A DNA stretch of 64,000 nt. It comes from Hepsetus odoe (lineage: Eukaryota; Chordata; Actinopteri; Characiformes; Hepsetidae). The position numbers and the translations under genes are program-made. Positions 1 to 9,190 of the stretch are shown here, piece after piece. The notes beneath the pieces are model-generated. The model saw only the letters and a list, made by a program, of their open reading frames with translations, was not told the DNA's origin and searched no databases. Location: contig CM029379.1 in assembly GCA_017165825.1 (NCBI GenBank), forward strand, positions 22,793,983 through 22,857,982, read 5' to 3'. How positions within the stretch are numbered: position 1 is the first letter of the stretch; each line of letters starts with the position of its first letter.

Positions 1-73
1 AAGTCGTGCAGAAATATTGTTCACGTCAGTGATATTCCTATTTAATTTTATTGTATGACTCTTATTTTATCAG
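1..73 (+). other. Intron end upstream of the first visible TMPRSS15 exon
   Basis: The sequence is AT-rich and ends in a pyrimidine-rich tract and CAG acceptor at 71-73. The exons for the cytoplasmic tail, membrane anchor and first part of the SEA domain would lie to the left of the window. Confidence 0.6.
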
Positions 74-141
74 GTCACTGAAGCCTTTGGCCGAGGCCTC
101 CTTAAAGATCAGTTCAGAAACTGCAGAGGGACTGAGTTCAG
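74..141 (+). CDS. tmprss15: Enteropeptidase (TMPRSS15), SEA-domain exon, first half
   Basis: This 68-nt exon follows a CAG acceptor (71-73) and is followed by a GT donor (GTGAGA, 142-147). Read in phase 0 it gives 22 residues including EAFGRGLLKDQF, and it ends with two bases of a split Ser codon. The pattern matches the part of the enteropeptidase SEA domain just before its central strand. SEA domains sit outside the membrane next to the anchor of type II serine proteases. Enteropeptidase is the intestinal enzyme that converts trypsinogen to trypsin. The assignment depends on the following three exons, which continue the reading frame. The exon is too short to be found by ORF length. Confidence 0.85.
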
Positions 142-553
142 GTGAGATACTGTCCCAGTATATTTAGATTTATAGAGTGTGAGTGTGATTTACTACAACA
201 TGTACTAACACACATGTAACTCCAGTCTAAACACAAAGAGAGTTTCATTCTAACCAGCTTTAAAGTCAATATTCATCACCGCCACCGTTATTCCTCAGCA
301 CAGCCTCAACTCTCTTAGACCATCTCCTTTCTTTAAGTCAAGAACACTTCTCCAGGCTTCTTGAAGGACATCCCGAAGCTCTTCTTTGCTGTCTTTTGTT
401 GACTGTACGAAAAATGAGAAACAAAAACTTTGTCCTTCAGGAAGATCTGAAGATCTGTTCCTCAACAAAAATTAAAATACAAGAAAGTCTGGATCTTTGG
501 AAAGGAGAAATGTAAAACCTAAGATATTATGTCAAATATTTCTCCATCCACAG
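142..553 (+). other. TMPRSS15 intron (SEA-SEA)
   Basis: A 412-bp intron with a GTGAGA donor and a pyrimidine-rich CACAG acceptor. I see no repeat or further coding signal in it. Confidence 0.7.
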
Positions 554-690
554 CCAGGGTAGCGTAGTTGCAAATTTTGATCTTTTCTTCAACGCTGATG
601 TGGACGCCAAGTCAGCAGAACATGAGCTGGTGATCGGGGTCCAGACCAGTGGAGGACTCATAGTGGACACCAGCAGCATTCAGATCTCAG
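554..690 (+). CDS. tmprss15: Enteropeptidase (TMPRSS15), SEA-domain exon, second half
   Basis: This 137-nt exon has an acceptor at 552-553 and a GTAATT donor at 691. Its first base completes the Ser codon of the previous exon. It then reads QGSVVANFDLFFN and continues to SGGLIVDTSSIQIS, which closely parallels the FDLFF strand of enteropeptidase SEA domains. The G-S-V-V-A string (codons 558-572) sits where SEA domains undergo autoproteolysis (G/SVVV type; matriptase is cleaved at such a site). The exon ends in phase 1. The linker to the next module is shorter than I remember for mammals, so a small exon in 691-1156 could have been missed. Confidence 0.92.
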
Positions 691-1102
691 GTAATTCTCT
701 AATTGAGCCCATAAATCGGACATTAAAACTGACAGGAAACCATGTCCAACACCATTACAGGTAGAAACACGACCAGAACTGGTGTGGGAAGTGCAAATTC
801 TAGAGTTAAGAGCAAAGAACCTTTGGATCTTATAAGCTGATGGAACAGAAGGTAGTTCATCGTTTAACCGTTTAATTACTCGGTTACTCCCCTCATCCTA
901 CAGTGCTTCTTCGGAAAATAGTGGGGAGTTCGTCCCCCTTTTGCTGTGGTACCTTCTTGGAAGGTGTTGGAACATTGAACATTAATGTAATTGATTGATC
1001 GATTAATTGATTGGTTGCAAGAGCAGTGAATGTTCAGTACTAATTGGTCTAGGATCACAAAATCTCCTGGGGGGTTTTATTGGCAAGGAAAGTTTATTTC
1101 TT

Positions 1103-1149
<47 letters not shown>

Positions 1150-1156
1150 ACTATAG
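691..1156 (+). other. TMPRSS15 intron (SEA-LDLa) with terminal TG repeat
   Basis: A 466-bp intron. It has no obvious internal exon. Its last 50 bases are dominated by a GT array at 1109-1146 just before the TATAG acceptor (1152-1156). Confidence 0.7.
1109..1146 (+). repeat. (GT)19 microsatellite in splice-acceptor region
   Basis: This is a 38-bp uninterrupted GT run that ends 10 bases before the AG acceptor of the LDLa exon, where a polypyrimidine tract would normally be. A TG tract beside an acceptor is known to affect exon inclusion in CFTR exon 9 through TDP-43 binding. Whether this one does so is inference. Confidence 0.95.
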
Positions 1157-1279
1157 TGGTAAAGTGTCTGGATGGACAGAAGGCATGCAGGGACGGCCTG
1201 ACCTGTGTGTCAAAATCACGTTTCTGTGACGGGACTCCTGACTGTCCCGATGCCTCAGACGAGTCCGAGAGCGTCTGTG
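1157..1279 (+). CDS. tmprss15: Enteropeptidase (TMPRSS15), LDL-receptor class A module 1
   Basis: This 123-nt exon has both boundaries in phase 1 (acceptor TATAG at 1152-1156, donor GTACGT from 1280). It encodes one complete LDLa module with six cysteines: VKCLDGQKACRDGLTC, then RFCDGTPDCPDASDE and a final SVC. The acidic CDG..DC.D.SDE motif that binds calcium in LDLa modules is intact. Together with the SEA and CUB pieces on either side it gives the SEA-LDLa-CUB order specific to enteropeptidase; matriptase has SEA-CUB-CUB-LDLa. Skipping of this exon would keep the reading frame. Confidence 0.95.
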
Positions 1280-1353
1280 GTACGTTTACTCACCGAAGAT
1301 CTCCATAAACATCAATCTCCTGCTCTAATTTAACGATGCTCCTGTCTCCATAG

Positions 1354-1462
1354 CGACAGTCTGTGATAGACAGTTCCTTTTGCTCGGCCCTAAAGGCTCT
1401 TTCCATTCGAACAACTTCCCACTGGATTATGACAGTGATACCAGCTGCCGCTGGATCATCCG
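1354..1462 (+). CDS. tmprss15: Enteropeptidase (TMPRSS15), start of CUB domain 1
   Basis: This 109-nt exon has a CATAG acceptor (1349-1353) and a GTACGT donor from 1463. It starts in phase 1 and reads ATVCDRQFLLLGPKGSF, then continues to SCRWIIR. This matches the first strands and first disulphide pair of enteropeptidase CUB1. It ends in phase 2 within the Arg codon. The remaining CUB1 strands should be in the next exon, but I find no exon starting in the right phase with CUB-like residues downstream. The gene as seen here is therefore open at both ends. Confidence 0.92.
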
Positions 1463-1642
1463 GTACGTAGGTTCCTTCTTCCAAGGTTTACACCACGGTG
1501 TCAGAACATATCAAACAGCTCAGGTATGTTTTTGGTTGGTCGAGGTATTTACAGTGAAAATGTTCCTTCAAAGGTACAACCTGGTCTTCGAGGTCTTCTT
1601 TCTTTAAAATGAAAGCCTCTAGTGGAGACTATTTTAATTTAC

Positions 1643-1645
<3 letters not shown>
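1463..1645 (+). other. Start of the intron after the CUB1 exon
   Basis: A good donor (GTACGT) is followed by unremarkable sequence. A GT-like donor at 1524 is preceded by no CUB-like reading frame. Confidence 0.5.

Positions 1646-1708
<63 letters not shown>
1646..1708. repeat. (TA)n microsatellite, left of repeat fragment
   Basis: About 63 bp of TA dinucleotides with one TG interruption. It directly abuts the GATG-type tail of the next feature. Confidence 0.95.
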
Positions 1709-1789
1709 CCATCCATCCATTATCTGCCGCTTGTCCCAAACGGGGTCGCGGGGGAGTGCTGGTGTCCAATCCAGCGCACACAGGGCGAG

Positions 1790-1792
<3 letters not shown>
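1709..1792 (-). mobile_element. 3' end fragment of a GATGG-tailed retroposon
   Basis: It begins with CCATCCATCC and continues into a GC-rich block with GGGGTCGCGGGGG that recurs at about 57980-58060. On the minus strand it is a truncated 3' tail ending in GGATGGATGG repeats. It is bracketed on both sides by TA arrays. Confidence 0.75.

Positions 1793-1834
<42 letters not shown>
1793..1834. repeat. (TA)n microsatellite, right of repeat fragment
   Basis: About 42 bp of pure TA. With 1646-1708 it encloses the retroposon fragment, so the two arrays may be one original array split by insertion. Confidence 0.95.
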
Positions 1835-1836
<2 letters not shown>

Positions 1837-3562
1837 CTTTCATTCGTTTGATTAAGCAGTGAAAATTAGTTTGAACATGTCCAACAGACTAAACTCAATG
1901 TTTTCTTTAATCTGTGCTTAAGATTTGTAAACCTTTCTGCTTCTCGACATAAAAATTATCCTAAGATATCATCAGTCCTAAACATTGATAAAGAGAACCG
2001 AATTAAATTAGAAAAAATATCATACCTGTTCATTAAGTTAATGATGACATCAATTTAATATAGAGCTATGCAAGTTAATAAATGTGAGCTTAAAAGGTGT
2101 CTGGGCTACATTAAATCGCTATTAGAGGTTCAATAAGCTCAAAAGTTTAAGGTAGCCCAGTAACCTTCCCTACTTGACCAGTCAATCCAACAAGCCTGTT
2201 GTTAGTGCAGTTCTTCACAGACAAAGCTGAAACAAACATGTTTCCAAATGTTGTCATGCACATACATACAGTTTGCAGAACTGGTGGGGTTATTGTTATT
2301 GGAGTTCCATTAGCCTGTTTTGTCGCTGACACTAGCGGCTGCCCTCTGGCCTTACCATTACAGTTCTGTCCCACATATTTTATTAAAGTGACATCGCATG
2401 TCTGGGGTAGCTGTAGGGTTGCCACATTTAACTCCTTGCTCTTGAACTGCCAAACAGCAATGAAAACGTTCTATGAAACGTAATTTTCTTAATAATAATA
2501 ATAATAATGAATGAATGAATACACATTACCACAACCTAAGAAGCCCGTTTTCCATGTAGCTTGTAGAGAATAATTTTTCCACTTATGTTGGAACAGGCCT
2601 GATTAAATGCACATTTGCAAATCTGTACCTACATTTTAAGCCGAAGATGCTTCATTATGTTTAAAATCTGGCAATGTATTGAGCAACCTTCACATTTTTG
2701 CCGTGTTTTTTGCCTATTTTGAATTGGAAAATTTCGAAGTTTGAATTTGATGATAAAGCATGTGTATGAAATGTAAATGTGTTTTCTTATGTAACTGACT
2801 GTGTGCTTAAATACACAGTTACATAACTACTTCTACAAAGTACTGCAAAACACACTAGTTTTCCAAGGTTTAAAGTAATTGTTTTTGCGAATCAACCTTC
2901 ACTCATTGAGAGTTAGCTCTTGCTTCTGGAACGAGGAAGCAGAAGCTGCGTAGCATGGATGGAAAAACTGCTACAAAGCTACGTGCCAGTAGCCTTGTGG
3001 CACTGCAGTGTGTTTTCTCAGCTCTGCTACTTTGAGCTAATTTCGTGCTCCACAGCTTTCGGTGGAGACGCGGGTCGTAAGTGCCGCTTCCCCGCAGACT
3101 GAAGAGAGGGAATTAAGGGGGGGTGGGGGGGGAGACAAAACGAAAGACCACGAGCTGGTCGTCCTGGTAACAGAGCGTGCTCTCTTTAACACCATGGTGA
3201 TGGCTTTACATGCGTACATGTTTAAACAAACAGATTGTGGAATTCAATTAAGCCATGGAACATGGGGTAGGTTTAGATGGCGTGACTGAACACTGCATTT
3301 CAACAACATCTCCCACATACAGGTAAAATAATCTAAATTTTTTGTTTCCCTGCTTTAACACACCTGATTGAGTTCTGTAAGGATCTTATATTTAAATAAT
3401 GGTTGCCCTCGGGTGCTAGAAAACTTTAAATGTGTAGTGGTCTATCCTAGCTAAAGTGGGACACACTGTGTTATGCATTATGATTTCAATCAAGTCTGAT
3501 CCCTAAATTAACTCTTGAAAATACACATAAAAGAACTACTTTTGGTGTCTGAAGAGGAACTC
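1835..3562. other. Non-coding stretch, no gene recognised
   Basis: Two overlapping open frames of about 92-94 codons on opposite strands (2147-2483) show no known motif or coding signature. There is a short (AAT)n(GAAT)n run near 2490-2520. A moderately GC-rich block at 2900-3260 includes a G run at 3117-3130. I cannot assign the block to a repeat family. If TMPRSS15 continues, this is intron. Confidence 0.4.
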
Positions 3563-4490
3563 AGACTGAAGCTTCTTCTATCTACTGCTCCCGTTAGGGG
3601 TCGCCACAGTGGATCAACCATCTCCATTTCTCCTTGTCTGTCTTCTGTACATGTCCAGACCAATGTAAACTGTTCCAAACCAACGATTCTTGAACATTGT
3701 TTCCAAAATGTGCAACCTGAGCTGTCCCTTTAATATACTAATTTCTAATCCTGTCCATCCTTGTCACTTCCAATGAAAATCTTAATATCTTTAACTCCAG
3801 ACATCTCCAGCTCTTTTTAGTCAGCACATCTGTCTCAAACCCGTATAGCATAGCTGCTCTCACTACCGTCCTGTAAACCTTTCCTTTCACTCTTGCTGGT
3901 ACCCGTCTGTCACAGTACCACTCCTGCCACTTGTCTCTACCCATCCCAACCTGCCTGAACACTTTTCTTCACCTCTTCATCCTTTATCGCCCTGACCTGC
4001 TGCACATCTTGCACAGCTCTGTCTTTCTGTCTAGTCAGTTGGTAAAGGTCCTTTTTCTCCCTCCTTACTGACCAACCTCTCATCCAATTCAGCAAACACC
4101 TTATCTTTAGCTTTCACCTTTGCTTTCTTCACCCTGTGCTTCATCTCCTTGTACTCCTGTCTATTTTCTTCATCTCTCTGACCAAGCCATTTCTTCTTCT
4201 TTCTTCTTCTTGTTCCCTTTGGCAACATGTCCATTGAAGTCTACACCAATCACCACTCTCTCTCCCCTGGGTACACTCTCTATCACTTCATCTAACTCAA
4301 TCCAGAATTCTTCTTTCTCCTCCATCTCACAACCAACTTGTGGGGCATAAGCACTAATTTATCGCATTCATTATCACACTTTCAACTACCAGCTTAAAAC
4401 TCATCACCCTATCTTGACACCCTCTTCACCTTCAAAACACTCTCCACGTACTCTTCCTTCAGGATAACACCATCTTAGTTCTGCATGTAG
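3563..4490 (-). mobile_element. RTE-like LINE fragment, copy 1
   Basis: The 3' end lies at about 3563 (CTGCTCCCGTTAGGGGTCGC on +). On the minus strand, 3962-3738 encodes a post-RT region with CDRRVPARVKGKVYRTVVRA and LRFSLEVTRMDRIRN. Positions 4234-4031 encode the basic linker between endonuclease and RT, and about 4350-4240 the end of the endonuclease. The RT palm is missing between these blocks, so this is an internally deleted copy. The same family recurs at 31, 38-40 and 60-61 kb. I place it near the RTE clade from memory of similar teleost proteins. Confidence 0.85.
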
Positions 4491-4521
4491 AATGAACGGA
4501 TTGTGGAGTGAAGAGTAAGCT

Positions 4522-4727
4522 TTTACATTTACATTTACGGCATTTAGCAGACGCTCTTATCCAGAGCGACTTACATGTCCTAATTACAGGACCCTGGAGC
4601 AACTCAGGGTTAAGGGTCTTGCTCAGGCACCCAGTGATGGTAGTGCTAGAGGTGGGATTCGAACCGGTGACCTCTTGATCCAGAGGTCCGAAGGCAAGTA
4701 TCCTACCACTAGACCACCGCCACCCCT
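4522..4727 (-). mobile_element. tRNA-derived SINE, family A, full length
   Basis: On the minus strand it begins with a GGCGGTGGTCTAGTGG A-box region. The B box is GGTTCGAATCC (4655-4665). A body with CCCTTAACCCTGAGTTGCTC follows, then the tail CTCTGGATAAGAGCGTCTGC and CCGTAAATGTAAATGTAAA. That tail is the widespread L2-type 3' tail of teleost SINEs, used for retroposition by a partner LINE. Other copies are at 6586, 7870 and 61323, with a tail fragment at 45905. Confidence 0.9.
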
Positions 4728-6084
4728 ACAGTGTAACAGTGTTTATATCTCTAAAGGGAGTGGACAAGTGACAGATAAGCAGTTCAAGGCCAGGTGAGCC
4801 CTGTTCCCTAGTTGTCCCATTGACAAATGTAGAAATTTTAATGTCTGGAGTTGATTCAATGCACTAACTTTCCATTTGGTAGCTGTTCACTGGGAACATT
4901 TACAAAGTACAATGAAGTGACTGTGTAAGTGAAGGAGGCCTTTGTTAGGCTGAAAAAGCAAGGAACCTATCAGAGGAATACCTTAAACTTTAGAATTGTC
5001 AACAGTTTGAAACATTCTTTAAAAGAGGTAATTAACTGGAAAGATCAGTAATTCCAAAAGGCCTTGGGAGAACTGAGGAGGCCTGGAGAAGATGAGCACA
5101 ACATTTTCATTGTGGCAGGATACAGCAGAAACCAATGGATGCAACTGTATGTAGACTGTTACATTCAGTCATGATGTTACTATAGTGTTACCCTAAGTAA
5201 GGTAGCCAGGCCTAATGTAAAGCATTTTAAAGCAGCTCAGATGCTGTCATATCTAGAATATTTATTGTGGGTCTGACATGAGAAGGACATCAGAGCGCAT
5301 GCTGTCAATATCTGTGTTGTCCTTTAAAAGCCTCACACCCTTTTATACCTTTATATGCACAAATGCATACACATTTTTTAATGCAATGTCAGGACATGGG
5401 ATCATGTAAATGTTTTATGCCTGCTATGTTGGTAAGCACTCATCTGGGTTTTGAAAGCAAAAGAAGAAAATTGTTTCACCAACGCTGTTTAGGGATGGAC
5501 TGTTCCAGAGTATAAAAAAATGACAATTTAAACCTTGTGCTAACATTTAATAATCATGGGCTTCTCAAAAAAGCTGCCTGAGGATCTATAAATGAAGCTA
5601 ACTGATGCTTGCAAAGCCTATTAGACTATTAAAAGATGCCTCGCAGTCTCACCAGTCCAAAATGTTATCAAGGGGAACTGTGCGAGTCAAAACAAAATCT
5701 GAAAGAACAAGAAAACATGGATACAACCGCTAATGTGCTGGCCAGAAAGACAAAGCAAAACCTCCATATGGCAGCACAGGGCTTTAGCTGACTCAGCAGA
5801 GGTAGCACTGTTCTGTGCGCTGTTGCTTGTACAAACATGATCTGCATGGAAGCTTCATCAGAAAGAAATTTGCCTGTAACCTTATCACAAAGGTTGATGT
5901 CTAAAGATGCAAAGCAATGTTTAGATAAGCCTTTAAAATAATTGATCTGGAAAGTGGAAGGTAAAAACAGAATTATTTCGTTTTTTTATTCATTGGATTT
6001 ATTTGGACTAGATTTGTTGATCATTTATTGCCCCGATGGCAGCCAGACAACTCCAAAGAACAAAAGATCTGCTGCCCTGGCTAA
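4728..6084. other. Non-coding stretch, nothing recognised
   Basis: AT-rich single-copy-looking sequence without open frames above noise, repeats or RNA motifs that I can name. Confidence 0.4.
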
Positions 6085-6300
6085 AAGCACTACCCTAACA
6101 ACTACTGCTACTGTTGTGAATACCGCAACTGCTACTTCTGCTGCTACTGTTGCTACTACTGCTAATACTAGTACTATTACTACTGCTGTGTCACTATTGC
6201 TACTATTGCTGCTGCTACTACTGCTACTAATACTACTATTACTGCTACTACTACTGTTATTGCTACTAATGTTACTGCTACTGCTACTACTATGTCTGTT
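6085..6300. repeat. Degenerate (ACT/GCT)n trinucleotide array, left part
   Basis: About 215 bp of imperfect CTA/CTG triplets. It produces artificial Thr/Ala, Leu and Ser-rich open frames on both strands, which are not genes. A second block of the same kind lies at 6766-7048. Confidence 0.9.
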
Positions 6301-6307
6301 GATATAC

Positions 6308-6585
6308 AGTGTTTGCCATAATACTTTTCCATAACCGCTGTTTCTCACCCGGTATTCTCCAGCATATTCCTCTACATTATTGCAGAGGAATGCATTACTC
6401 TGTCAGACTAATTTACTTCCTTGTGTCATTTGTTTTTGCACTGGGTGTTTTACTGTCTGCACTTGTTTTAGTCTTAGTACTGTCTGCACTTAGTCTTATG
6501 TCATGTTCTATGTTGTCTCATTCTCATGTGTAGCAACTTTCACTGTGTACTGAGTATATGGTCAAAGTGACAATAAAGCTTACAT
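6308..6585 (+). mobile_element. LINE 3' tail (GTGTACTG..ATGG..CAATAAAG type)
   Basis: The end of this segment (TTTCACTGTGTACTG, then CAATAAAGCTTACATTTACT) matches the end of the insertion at 39290-39652. A repeated CTGTCTGCACTTG motif is shared too. This identifies a 5'-truncated non-LTR retroposon tail. No coding part is left. Confidence 0.7.
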
Positions 6586-6757
6586 TTACTTACATTTGCA
6601 TTTATGCCGTTTAGCAGACGCTCTTATCCAGAGCGACTTCCATGTCCTAATTTAGGGTTAAGGGTCTTGCTCAGGGACTCAGTGGTGGTAGTGCTATAGT
6701 GCTAGAGGTGGGATGAGCCATAGGCAAGTATCCTACCACTAGACCACCAGCACCCCT
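6586..6757 (-). mobile_element. SINE family A, internally deleted
   Basis: Same tail and body as the copy at 4522. The stretch containing the B box is missing, so the head reads directly from the A-box region into the CCCACCTCTAGCAC part. It directly follows the LINE tail. Confidence 0.85.
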
Positions 6758-6765
6758 TACTTGAC

Positions 6766-6884
6766 TTGAAGACTATTACTGCTGCTTCTACTACTAATAC
6801 TGCTAATACTACTACTGCTGTTACTACTATTACTACTGCTACTAGTATTACTCCTGCTACTACTACTGCCACTAGTACTGCTAA

Positions 6885-6915
<31 letters not shown>

Positions 6916-7048
6916 AATACTATTACTGCTGCTACTACTACTTCTACTACTACTACTGCTAATGCTACTACTGCTGCTACTATTGTTGCTTTTACTTGCA
7001 CTACATCTACTGCTGTAAATGCTGTTGTTGATACTGCTACAAATGGTT
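6766..7048. repeat. Degenerate (ACT/GCT)n trinucleotide array, right part
   Basis: About 280 bp of the same imperfect triplet repeat as at 6085-6300. A (GCT)8-like core lies near 6894-6914. Confidence 0.9.
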
Positions 7049-7114
7049 AACCATATTGCTGACAGTTAAACATGTCTATTAGTGCAATTTGAAGCTTATG
7101 CATTTTGCTCAATA

Positions 7115-7143
7115 ACACACACACACACACACACAGACACACA
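7115..7143. repeat. (AC)n microsatellite
   Basis: A short CA array with a GA interruption near its end. Confidence 0.9.
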
Positions 7144-7323
7144 GAAAACCACACATAATTGTAGACTTTGTTCTTTAAAGAATGGAGTTCAAATCACCCA
7201 TTAAGACTTCAAACATGTTTCTGTTTTACAGCTTATTTAGCAAAAGGGGGAAAGAGGCCAATTACTGCTGGGGGTGAGCAGCTGTGGTAAACCTGAACGA
7301 GAAGAGGTTACTGGTGCAAAGAT

Positions 7324-7354
<31 letters not shown>

Positions 7355-7869
7355 GCGCACATGCATATGTGTGAGTGTGTGTGAACCTTCATTTCTCGCT
7401 TTCTTCTCTTTCCACAATTCATCTGCCACAATTCATTGAAGATAATAATTGCTTTTAGCAGTCTTACATGGCAGGAAGGCTGTGGAGCTATTGATGATTG
7501 GCCACTTTTTAATGGCTTGGCTCTCTTTTCATTTAGATGACTGCAGTGTAGTGGAATGCGTTTTTGCCCTGCTGTGTTAGGATCATTTTTAACACAGTAC
7601 AGAAGGGTGGTATTGGCCACACGTTGTAAAGCTGCCTGTTTAATCAGCGTGTGAGTGTGCATGTGATTGGTGATGTTCATGTATTATGCATTCTTTCAGT
7701 CCAGTGGTGATATATGGTTTTACTTTACTTAAAAAAAAATTACAATTTACAATTTACCTCATTGTTTATATAATTAGCACATGCAATACTTTTGCAACTT
7801 TTTCTACATTTACATCCATGTTTAATGCTTCTTAAGAAAAACCTGTTAACCTGGAAACATTGCTGATCA
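7144..7869. other. Non-coding stretch with GT repeat
   Basis: It contains a GT array at about 7324-7358 with flanking imperfect units. The 147-codon minus-strand frame (7237-7680) is built partly from this repeat (HTHTHT) and has no family signature. I see no gene. Confidence 0.5.
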
Positions 7870-8060
7870 GGGTGGCGGTGGTCTAGTGGTAGGGTACTTG
7901 CCTACGGACCTCTGAATCCCACCTCTAGCACTACTGCCACTGGGTCCCTAAGCAAGACCCTTAACCCTGAGTTGCTCCAGGGGGACTGTCCCTGTAATTA
8001 GGACATGTAAGTGGCTCTGGATAAGAGCGTCTGCTAAATGCCGTAAATGCAAATGTAAAT
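7870..8060 (+). mobile_element. SINE family A, B box deleted
   Basis: It starts GGTGGCGGTGGTCTAGTGG and ends CCGTAAATGCAAATGTAAAT. The segment that includes the GGTTCG part of the B box is missing, leaving GAATCCCACC. The deletion differs in extent from the one in the copy at 6586. Confidence 0.9.
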
Positions 8061-8689
8061 CATTATTTCTGACTATTTAGAATATTCAGACATTCCAAGA
8101 ACACCATTAGAATATGACAAATGATGAAAAATGTGTTCTCTTGTAGTAAATCACTCAGTCTATGATTGCAGAACAATCTGTAGTTGTGTATTACCCATCT
8201 ATGCCAATCTGGAAAGGCCTGTTATTTCACACCATGAACATTTTTATTTGAGGTCCCTTGCTATTTTAGAATTTTCTTTGTTTCTGGAATAGCAGTTTGA
8301 GAAAGCTTGCTGTCTCAGTTCCTACTGAACAGAGAGTGAGCATACCAGTAAAATAGTCTAGAATGGATGTGACTTCAGAATACTGTCCTACATGAACTGT
8401 TTACCTAATTTAGTTTTAATCTAGAAAACTAGAAGAAAGAAAAGGAGAAAGAGCTGGATATGAAGTGATAGAGAGGGCAGTAAATAAATATGTGTGGCTG
8501 CTCCTTATCAGCCAGAGCTTATAAACAGAGTCAAATGGAAAGAGGGTGAATGGTCGACAGCAGTACTTTGAAGAGAGAGAAGGGTAAACAATGCAGTTTT
8601 GCAGTGTGTGTTTGTGTGTGTCTGTGTGTGTGTGAGAGAGAGACTCTTTGTGCTGGAAGATTTCAAATGAAGGAGGCTTATGGGCTTGA
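8061..8689. other. Non-coding stretch, nothing recognised
   Basis: There is a short GT/GA compound repeat around 8605-8642. Otherwise this is unremarkable AT-rich sequence. Confidence 0.4.
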
Positions 8690-9190
8690 TTGGGACTAAT
8701 GATGACTTCCTAATTGTACTCGTGGGTCTTTTATTAAACGCTGCGGCCCAGCATGCCTCTCTAAAGTGGCGTCCCACCAGCACCAGCACAATACATCTTC
8801 TAAGATATGACAAACAGAAAGAACCAAGTTAAAAGCTCAAAAGAACATCTGGCCCATTCCCAAAGAAAATCTGACCTTTAGCTGACTTACACACACTCGG
8901 GAGAGCACTAGCAGGAGCCGTTATCAGCCTACAGAGCTTAGTTATACATGACATGGTATTAATTATTGTTGGTAAACAATGGCATTTGTGCAAATGATGG
9001 CATGCAGCCCGTGTCGCCCTGTTTGGCGGCTCGCTATTCTCACAAGCCATTAAGAGCTGCAACCAGGACAGATGTTCAAGATGAAGAAGTTCATTGGCAT
9101 GTTTAATTAATTGCACTTGAGATAATTATTCAATCATTACTTTGATTGCTTTTTAGCTGCTTCCCAGATTATAGGCTAAACGGCTGTTCG
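8690..9190. promoter_or_regulatory. Candidate conserved non-coding element
   Basis: Non-repetitive, compositionally even sequence dense in TAAT/ATTA cores. At 9100-9150 there is TTTAATTAATTGCACTTGA, ATAATTATT, ATCATTA and CTTTGATTG, resembling homeodomain, NKX-like and TCF/LEF sites. I infer a possible enhancer from motif density only and cannot test conservation. Confidence 0.3.

Noticed and set aside
1486..1523. Possible continuation exon of CUB1 with a CAG/GTATGT donor
   Set aside because: In the phase required by the preceding exon the translation (FTPRCQNISNSS) bears no resemblance to CUB strands, and the acceptor is weak.
2147..2483. Opposite-strand open frames of 92 and 94 codons
   Set aside because: They overlap each other, have no motif, and lie in sequence of uncertain repeat origin.
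4655..4665. B-box-like GGTTCGAATCC sequences as tRNA genes
   Set aside because: These occur in repeated SINE heads (4522, 25225, 39985, 58222, 61323 and others) with SINE bodies and tails; no intact tRNA cloverleaf is visible.
5942..6348. 130-codon + and 107-codon - frames
   Set aside because: They are produced by the triplet repeat array at 6085-6300.
7237..7680. 147-codon minus-strand frame
   Set aside because: Built partly on a GT microsatellite (HTHTHT) with no domain-like features or splice context.
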